A stretch of 42,340 nucleotides of DNA from IMG/VR virus record IMGVR_UViG_3300021493_000003, positions 1 through 42,340 of that record; one strand, 5' to 3'. The first letter of the stretch is position 1. The number at the start of each line of letters is the position of its first letter. Under the pieces are notes generated by a model that had not been told where the DNA came from, made no database searches, and worked only from the letters and a program-made list of their open reading frames with translations. This document shows positions 40,065 through 42,340 of this stretch, piece by piece. The stretch comes from a virus. The translations under genes and the position numbers were made by a program.

Positions 40065-41465
40065 ATGGCAATATCTAGATCAGATGTAGTATTTACAAAA
40101 TCAGAAACAGTTACAGATAGCAATACAAATGGTGGCAGAAAAAGTTATATTGAAATTCCCAATAGGACAAAATACAATTTGTTTCCACGTGTGACTAAAC
40201 CTGAAAGAGATAATGGAATTACAAGATACAGAAAAGAATTCATTTGGAATAAAAATGCTGATAATGAAAGTGTTTTTGGTGCTATGGTTTACTTGCTATT
40301 TCCTTCACCTGCAAATGATAGATTTTATTTAGCTTTGGGAACACAGACTGATGTTCAAGGTGATATAGATGCTAGTTATAAATGGTATTCAGGTGGAAAA
40401 TTGAATGCTGATGTGACTGCTGGTTCACAACAAATCCAAATCTTGTTTGAAAGTAATGATGTTTATATTGACAATGACCTTTACATTGCGATTTCTTCGC
40501 AATTCAAAACAAATCAGACTATAGATAGTGGTGTTAAACCATTTGATCCAGTCTATTATAATGGAAGTAAATGGATAAAGCAATCTGCACCAAGCCCATC
40601 TCAAGAAGATAATTATCCTTATGGAACATATCTAGGCAATAATATAGTTTTCACCTATCATTCTGAAGGTCATATTGAATATATAAAAACTGCTAATGAC
40701 AAATATGAAAATGAAAATTTAAATGGTTCAGGTTCAGGCCCTTATACTGGACAAGATGCTGGAAAATTATTACATCCACCAATAAAAAAACAGACTGTTA
40801 CTGTCAAATATGCATTTGGTGGCATTGATTATGAAGCTACTGATGATGGTAATGGGAATATTACTGGAACAAATGTTTCAAATGGTAGCATAAATTATGA
40901 AACAGGTGAAATTAGCATAGCATTTTCCGATGCGCCAGATTCTACACCAACAGTTAATTATTATAAGAGATGTTATACATGGTCTGGTAATGTTTGCACT
41001 ATAAATTTGGCAGATCAAGTTGCCAACAGTTATGATGCAGATAATACTTATTGTGGCATTTGTCTATCACTTGGCGAAATAAAAACAAGTCTTTCAGATG
41101 TTAGCGTGAATTCTGCAAATGGTAATTTCGATGAATCAAAAGTTTCATTAGATAATCAGGGAACTGTAGAAGATACCTGGACTTTAACTTTTACAGATGC
41201 TTCACATTTTACATGTAGCGGTTCACTTGAAGGAAATGTAGGTACAGGAACAATTACATCTGATTTTTCACCAACAAATACCAAAACGTCCAAGCCATAT
41301 TTTACAATAGATTCTACTGCTTGGTCTGGAAGCTTTGAAGCCAATGATAAGGTTACATTTAAGACACATCCTTCTGCCAAAGGAATTTGGTTGAAAGAAG
41401 TTGTGCCAGCAGGTTCAGATGCATATAGTAACAATGGTATTCTTATGGAAGTTTATATTGAATAA
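40065..41465 (+). CDS. tail/baseplate protein with shared beta domain
   Basis: 466 residues, strong TGGAGG site. The N-terminus (SETVTDSNTNGGRKSYIEI... NLFPRVTKPERDNGITRYRKEFIWN) matches a family of phage tail proteins commonly coded before the fibre genes. A middle domain (about 245-305, YEATDDGNGNITG...GSINYETGEISIAF) is also present in the connector at 25253. The C-terminal third is all-beta with a WTLTFTDASHFTCSGS stretch. Probably part of the tail tip, to which the fibre that follows is attached. The following gene starts 21 nt downstream. Confidence 0.6.
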   Translation: MAISRSDVVFTKSETVTDSNTNGGRKSYIEIPNRTKYNLFPRVTKPERDNGITRYRKEFIWNKNADNESVFGAMVYLLFPSPANDRFYLALGTQTDVQGDIDASYKWYSGGKLNADVTAGSQQIQILFESNDVYIDNDLYIAISSQFKTNQTIDSGVKPFDPVYYNGSKWIKQSAPSPSQEDNYPYGTYLGNNIVFTYHSEGHIEYIKTANDKYENENLNGSGSGPYTGQDAGKLLHPPIKKQTVTVKYAFGGIDYEATDDGNGNITGTNVSNGSINYETGEISIAFSDAPDSTPTVNYYKRCYTWSGNVCTINLADQVANSYDADNTYCGICLSLGEIKTSLSDVSVNSANGNFDESKVSLDNQGTVEDTWTLTFTDASHFTCSGSLEGNVGTGTITSDFSPTNTKTSKPYFTIDSTAWSGSFEANDKVTFKTHPSAKGIWLKEVVPAGSDAYSNNGILMEVYIE

Positions 41466-41486
41466 ATTTGATTGGGAGGATTAGAA

Positions 41487-42340
41487 TTGAGTTGGTTATC
41501 CAATTGGCAATATAGAAAAAAAATTATCATACAAGGTCAATCAGGTGCTGGAACTGACTATCAGGTATTACTAAAAGTAGGTGAGAGTTCTGGCGCTTCA
41601 GGATGTGATTTCCATGTAGAAAACCATTCATCTAATTTTCCAAATGATAAGAACCAGTCTGGTGATTTAAGGTTCACTAAAAGTGATGGTAAAACCTTAC
41701 TGAAATTTTGGGTAGAAAAAGTAGAAGGGACATCGCCTAATTGTGTAGCATATTGTTGGGTGAAGATTGAGGATAATTTAGATAATAATGTAGATATTTA
41801 TTGTTATTATGGTAATCCTAATGCTGACAATGTAAGTAATGGTGATAATACATTTATTTTCTTTGATGATGCCTCATCCGATAAATCAGCTAATTATGAG
41901 TGGGTGGACATTTATGACACTCCATTCTCACCCGTGTTGTCTTATGACTCGGCAAATAAGGAATATGATCTGTCCCATTCTGAACACGATAATGAATTTC
42001 TCAAAATCAAGGATGTGGCAATATCCAATGTTTGTGCCAGAGCCAAGTTCAAGGTTACTGATTCAGAGCCTACTAATCCAAACGATCAATTTGGTTTTTT
42101 TCTAAGACATTCTGGCCTTGCAAGGCCTAATGATAAGGGTTATCTTCTCCGAATCACGAGATTTACTGATCCAAATCAGCTCCTAATCCATACTCAAGAT
42201 GGCGGAATCAATGAGACAAACCTTGCAGCGGTTAACCTTTCTGAAAATATAAGTCTAGATGAGCAGTATGAATTCGAGGCCAAGGTCTATGGAAATACCT
42301 TCTCCTGCTCAGTGAAAAAGATGGATGGCACTGAGTTGGC
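41487..42340 (+). CDS. second DUF2341 fibre, N-terminal part (runs off the window)
   Basis: TTG start 6 nt after GGGAGGA; the frame is open to the last base, so the stop is beyond the window. Residues 1-125 are DUF2341 and nearly the same as the start of the fibre at 17229 (SWLSNWQYRKKI... QSGAGTDYQVLLKVGESSGASG). After about residue 125 (41865 on) the likeness ends and a new ConA-like domain begins (WVDIYDTPFSPVLSYDS, GFFLRHSG, EAKVYGNTF), with a clearly higher G+C content. Same attachment domain with a different head: two fibres that could recognise different surface sugars. Confidence 0.8.
   Translation, partial: MSWLSNWQYRKKIIIQGQSGAGTDYQVLLKVGESSGASGCDFHVENHSSNFPNDKNQSGDLRFTKSDGKTLLKFWVEKVEGTSPNCVAYCWVKIEDNLDNNVDIYCYYGNPNADNVSNGDNTFIFFDDASSDKSANYEWVDIYDTPFSPVLSYDSANKEYDLSHSEHDNEFLKIKDVAISNVCARAKFKVTDSEPTNPNDQFGFFLRHSGLARPNDKGYLLRITRFTDPNQLLIHTQDGGINETNLAAVNLSENISLDEQYEFEAKVYGNTFSCSVKKMDGTEL

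Noticed and set aside
41839-42105. 88-residue plus-strand frame
   Set aside because: Overlaps in another frame the DUF2341 fibre that is open from 41487 to the window end; composition and homology support the latter.

Overview
The window reads as part of a low-G+C tailed bacteriophage genome or prophage. Every convincing gene is on the + strand, genes are tightly packed with frequent 1-14 nt overlaps, Shine-Dalgarno sequences are of the AAGGAGG type, and several sigma70-like promoters can be read. TAA, TAG and TGA are all used as stops, so the standard bacterial code applies. A tape measure protein of 1883 residues, tail-tube genes and a G/GT chaperone pair with no sheath gene indicate a long-tailed siphovirus. 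A lipobox protein and DUF2341/LamG-type surface proteins fit a bacterial host. The host itself cannot be named from the sequence.

Region 1 (1-12.46 kb) is the replication and recombination block. It holds the end of a PD-(D/E)XK nuclease-like gene, a Rad50/gp46-like ATPase, an HU-like protein, a T7-gp4-like primase-helicase, a gp32-like ssDNA-binding protein, an unusual tRNA-Gly(ACC), an AAA+ clamp loader, a probable sliding clamp and a uracil-DNA-glycosylase/exonuclease/PolA fusion. A fragment of a tnpB gene sits at 2.96 kb on top of a disrupted small gene.

Region 2 (12.46-31.1 kb) is the virion module, starting at a promoter at 12464. The order is portal, scaffold, an intact TnpB, a large DUF2341/LamG fibre protein with 23 copies of a 14-residue repeat, a lipoprotein, decoration protein and major capsid protein. 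A Vsr-type homing endonuclease with a leaderless promoter follows, then the head-tail connector genes, two paralogous tail-tube genes and the tail chaperone G with its frameshifted T extension. The fibre cassette between scaffold and capsid is out of place for a siphovirus.

Region 3 (31.1-42.34 kb) has the tape measure, distal tail proteins, a second homing endonuclease (zinc ribbon/HTH/HNH), a second set of tail proteins carrying the same 14-residue repeat, and the start of a second DUF2341 fibre that runs off the window.

The least ordinary features are these: (i) a G+C-richer 234-237 bp tnpB 3' cassette present twice, with an edge that coincides with the composition step; (ii) a nested hairpin element at 16703 and 38932 whose base pairs are kept by wobble changes and which abuts a start codon without a Shine-Dalgarno; (iii) three promoters sharing a 13-nt core; (iv) the MUG-type motif in the polymerase-fused glycosylase; (v) the tRNA-Gly(ACC); (vi) the 14-residue repeat in two tail proteins.
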